Below, piece by piece: positions 6,636 to 8,902 of a stretch of 8,902 bases of DNA. Both the position numbers and the translations under genes were made by a program. Position 1 is the stretch's first letter, and every line of letters starts with the position of its first letter. The notes below the pieces were generated by a model. It was given only the letters and a program-made list of their open reading frames with translations. It was not told where the DNA came from and ran no database searches. This DNA comes from Betaproteobacteria bacterium UBA2293 (GTDB taxonomy: Bacteria > Pseudomonadota > Gammaproteobacteria > Burkholderiales > Rhodocyclaceae): the NCBI GenBank assembly GCA_002345845.1, contig DDWF01000005.1, positions 3,592-12,493 on the forward strand, given 5' to 3'.

Positions 6636-6811
6636 GGCGGACTCCTTCCAACAACGCGTCGTCAATCTTCGACTTGACTTTCGACCGAAAACTGCGAAAG
6701 AAATTCTGTCCTTTTTCACGATCGGGAGTTCTCTGCCGCACGATCGTTCGGCCATCGCCTTTTTGCCGGTAAAGTAGCGGACTTTGCCGACCGGCCAGGA
6801 ATTTTTGTACC
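6636..6811. promoter_or_regulatory. divergent control region, small gene / diguanylate cyclase
   Basis: This 176-base region drives the 61-residue gene leftward and the cyclase rightward. It is more AT-rich than its surroundings. Visible structure: CTTTCG/CGAAAG inverted repeat (6678-6683, 6695-6700) enclosing the near-palindrome TTTCGACCGAAA, and a direct repeat CACGATCG at 6717-6724 and 6739-6746, offset by 22 bases (about two helical turns). A weak plus-strand -10 candidate, TAAAGT at 6770-6775, would serve the cyclase. These look like possible regulator sites, but none matches an operator I can name. Confidence 0.4.
6642..6647 (-). promoter_or_regulatory. strong ribosome binding site that sets the small gene's start
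   Basis: Minus-strand AAGGAG is followed by 6 bases and then ATG 6635. This is the strongest Shine-Dalgarno match in the window and decides the start against the longer alternative at 6755, which lacks one. Confidence 0.75.
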
Positions 6812-8032
6812 GTGCACAGTCCGACGCTTCTCATCCTCGCAACCATTCTGATGGGAATCATGGCCTTGATGCTGCTGGCGACCTGGCGCTTCAACAAGCA
6901 GATTGCCGGCTTCGCCGCGTGGACCGCCGCCTACTTCTGCGGTTTCCTGTTCTGCGTTTGCCTGTTGCTTCGCCCCTGGTTGCCGGAGACGCCCGCGGTA
7001 CTGGCGACATTGCTGTTCGCCTTCCTGATGCCCTTCCTGACCCTCGTTGGTGTGCGGGCTTATGTCGGCCTCGCGCCGCTGCCCAGGACCTACCTGGTTG
7101 CCGGGTCCGCCGTGCTGCTCGGTTTCGCCGCGTGGTTTACGGCGATCCAGCCCGAGCCCGAACTGCGTTTTGCCGTCTCGAGTCTGGTGACCGGCAGTTT
7201 CTTCGTGCTCAGTGCCCGCACCATCGCCAATGGCAAAATCCACGACTACCCGGCCCGTTACCTCTGTGCGGCGGCCTGCGGCGGCCATGGACTGTTCGTG
7301 CTGCTGCGTCCCTGGCTATTCACCCTCGGCGACAGCGGTCCGTTCAATGCGCAGCAGGCGATCACCGTTTCCCAGTTCATCATCGTCGAATCCATCATTG
7401 CCATCGTCCTCATGGCTTTCGCCATCGTCATGCTGGCCAATGAACGGATGACGCTGGAGCTGCGCGGCATCGCCGACCGTGACCCGCTGACCGGCAGCTA
7501 CAACCGCCGCTCCTTCCTGACCCTGCTCGCCAGGAGCATCAGCACCGCGAGGCGCACGCAGTCACCGCTGGCGATCCTGCTGATCGATCTCGATCACTTC
7601 AAAAAGATCAACGACACCTGGGGCCATCGCACTGGCGACGAGGCCTTGCGCCACTTCGTGGCCGTCGCCGAAAGCTGCATGCGGCACGGCGACGTCATCG
7701 GCCGCATGGGCGGCGAGGAGTTTGCCGTCTTTCTCCCGCACACCGGGCTCGCCGAGGCTGAGGTGGCGGCGAACCGCCTGCGCCGTGCCATCGCAGAGCA
7801 GCCGGTCGCTCATGGCGCCAGCCCGCTGCAGCTGACGGCCAGCATCGGCGTCGCCCACTGGCAGCCCGGCGAGAGCGCCGAAGCCGTGTTGAACCGGGCC
7901 GACCAGGCCATGTACCGTGCCAAGGAGCGGGGACGCAACCGCGTCGAAGTTGCGTCGGCGGCGGCTGACCGCCCCGCCGCACCGGCGATGACCGGTACGG
8001 CAGCAGTGATCGATTTCGCCGGCGTGGAATAA
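6812..8032 (+). CDS. membrane-bound diguanylate cyclase (GGEEF) with I-site
   Basis: A 406-residue protein. The N-terminal half has about seven hydrophobic spans (near 4-24, 34-54, 61-81, 93-111, 119-137, 149-170, 186-208), an integral membrane sensor module I cannot assign to a named MASE family. A short linker leads to a GGDEF domain at about 222-380: DPLTGSYNRRSF, IDLDHFKKINDTWGH with metal-binding Asp259, active-site Gly300-Gly-Glu-Glu-Phe304, and SIGVA. An inhibitory I-site RxxD (Arg291 to Asp294) lies exactly five residues before the GGEEF, so feedback inhibition by c-di-GMP is expected. It should make c-di-GMP from two GTP; no EAL domain is present. The start is GTG 6812: an in-frame stop lies at 6770 and no ATG intervenes; AGGA is 11 bases upstream, a long spacing. 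A later in-frame ATG at 6851 would cut into the first helix and lacks a ribosome binding site. A C-terminal Ala/Pro-rich tail follows residue 380. Confidence 0.93.
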   Translation: MHSPTLLILATILMGIMALMLLATWRFNKQIAGFAAWTAAYFCGFLFCVCLLLRPWLPETPAVLATLLFAFLMPFLTLVGVRAYVGLAPLPRTYLVAGSAVLLGFAAWFTAIQPEPELRFAVSSLVTGSFFVLSARTIANGKIHDYPARYLCAAACGGHGLFVLLRPWLFTLGDSGPFNAQQAITVSQFIIVESIIAIVLMAFAIVMLANERMTLELRGIADRDPLTGSYNRRSFLTLLARSISTARRTQSPLAILLIDLDHFKKINDTWGHRTGDEALRHFVAVAESCMRHGDVIGRMGGEEFAVFLPHTGLAEAEVAANRLRRAIAEQPVAHGASPLQLTASIGVAHWQPGESAEAVLNRADQAMYRAKERGRNRVEVASAAADRPAAPAMTGTAAVIDFAGVE

Positions 8033-8047
8033 ACCCCGGCGGCCGGC

Positions 8048-8902
8048 TCAGTGCAGCGGCGGCGTCCAGATATCGACGGGTGGCAGGCGATCGAGCACGC
8101 CGGCGGCGAGCAGCAGGCGGTCGATATCCTCGGCTGCCTTGACCGGGCGTAACTGCTGGTAGAGCACTTCGGCCGGCGCATAGTTGCGGCGCAGCATGGC
8201 CAGCCATTGCTTGACCCGCCCGCCGGCATGCGCCGGCACCACCTTGCGGCGGACCCCCAGCCAGTAGGCGGCAACGCCCGGCTGCACCACTTCCCAGCCG
8301 CCAACCGCCTCGCCGCGCACGCGCCGGGCGAGCAGCGGATCGGCAATGGCGCCACGGCCGACCATGATGTCGGCGCAGCCAGTGGCCTGCTGGCAGTTGC
8401 GGAAATCCTCGACGGTCCATACCTCGCCGTTGGCGATCAGCGGAATGGCGATGGCCTGGCGCACGCGGTCGATCCATTCCCAGCGCGCCGGTGGCCGGTA
8501 GCCGTCGGCCTTGGTCCGGCCATGCACGATCAGTTCGTCGATACCGGCCGCTTGCAGCGCCTGGGCGTTGTCCACGGCCCGGCTGGTGTCGTCGATGCCG
8601 AGGCGCATCTTGGCGGTGAAGGGAATTTCCGGCGGGACCACGGCGCGCACGGCGGCGGTGATGGCGTGCAGCAATTCCGGTTCGCCGAGCAGCGCCGCGC
8701 CACCGCGATGGCGATTGACGGTCGGCGCCGGGCAGCCGAAATTGAGGTCGATACCGGCCGGCTTCAGCGTCACCAGCCGCCGGGCATTCTCGGCCATCAT
8801 CGCCGGGTCGGAACCGAGCAGTTGCACGCGCATCGGCGTGCCGGCCGCGGTCTGGCTGCCGGTCGTCAGTTCCGGGCAGATGCGCTCGTAGGTCTTGACG
8901 AG
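8048..8902 (-). CDS. dusC: tRNA-dihydrouridine(16) synthase DusC (N-terminus missing)
   Basis: The minus frame is open through the right edge and stops with TGA at 8048-8050, giving 284 residues; about 45 N-terminal residues are beyond the window. The first visible part, LVKTYERICPEL, matches E. coli DusC LPVKVFHRICPEL, so ATG 8833 (MRVQLLGSDP) is internal, corresponding to E. coli VRVQLLG. Family motifs include DLNFGCPAPTVN with the catalytic Cys at 8732-8734, KMRLGID, IVHGRTKADGYRP, IPLIANGEV and MVGRGA. GRVKQWLAMLRRNY near the end matches the DusC C-terminal helical domain (RIKQWLSYLRKEY). The enzyme is a cytosolic FMN flavoprotein that reduces uridine to dihydrouridine in the tRNA D-loop. 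Assignment to DusC rather than DusA or DusB rests on these matches; position 16 specificity is inferred from the subfamily. It converges on the cyclase with 15 bases between the stops. Confidence 0.9.
   Translation of the reverse strand, partial: LVKTYERICPELTTGSQTAAGTPMRVQLLGSDPAMMAENARRLVTLKPAGIDLNFGCPAPTVNRHRGGAALLGEPELLHAITAAVRAVVPPEIPFTAKMRLGIDDTSRAVDNAQALQAAGIDELIVHGRTKADGYRPPARWEWIDRVRQAIAIPLIANGEVWTVEDFRNCQQATGCADIMVGRGAIADPLLARRVRGEAVGGWEVVQPGVAAYWLGVRRKVVPAHAGGRVKQWLAMLRRNYAPAEVLYQQLRPVKAAEDIDRLLLAAGVLDRLPPVDIWTPPLH

Noticed and set aside
6636..6755. N-terminal extension of the small gene to a start at 6755
   Set aside because: The extension has no ribosome binding site, whereas the internal ATG at 6635 has AAGGAG at ideal spacing.
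6716..7288. 190-codon minus-strand frame opposite the cyclase membrane region
   Set aside because: Antisense to predicted transmembrane helices; the Gly/Gln/Glu-rich product is the usual shadow of hydrophobic codons.

Overview
This 8.9 kb window looks like chromosomal DNA from a GC-rich Gram-negative bacterium. The YcaO and DusC ends resemble their Escherichia coli counterparts, which points to Proteobacteria. The gene mix and codon use suggest a beta-proteobacterium, possibly of the Rhodocyclales type, but that placement is inference. There are eight protein-coding genes, two of them cut by the window edges. No rRNA, tRNA, insertion sequence, CRISPR array, integrase or phage gene is visible.

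Layout. (1) 1-573, plus: the 3' end of ycaO. (2) 574-706: a convergent gap holding a nested inverted repeat. (3) 2674 to 707, minus: a tight three-gene operon in the order lemA, secreted/membrane TPM-domain gene, second TPM-domain gene, each separated by only 3 bases. (4) 2675-2972: a divergent control region shared by lemA and the next gene. (5) 2973-5489, plus: a soluble hybrid sensor kinase, GAF-PAS-HisKA-HATPase-REC-HPt. (6) 6348 to 5509, minus: an MscS-type mechanosensitive channel. Upstream of it on the same strand, at 6635 to 6450, is a small 61-residue protein gene of unknown function. (7) 6636-6811: a second divergent control region. (8) 6812-8032, plus: a membrane-bound diguanylate cyclase (GGEEF with I-site). 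(9) 8902 to 8048, minus: dusC, lacking its N-terminus.

How the genes relate. The lemA/TPM/TPM cluster is the only clear multi-gene unit; its products probably act together at the cell envelope, though the family is poorly understood biochemically. The hybrid kinase and the diguanylate cyclase are both signalling proteins, but they are not adjacent and no dedicated response regulator sits beside the kinase. MscS handles osmotic downshock. YcaO (accessory to RimO methylthiolation of ribosomal protein S12) and DusC (dihydrouridine in tRNA) are translation-related housekeeping functions at the two edges.

I found no convincing new multi-gene system. The items most worth a second look are the nested hairpin after ycaO, the 61-residue gene with its strong ribosome binding site, the very short convergent junctions without terminators, and the uncharacterised membrane sensor half of the diguanylate cyclase.
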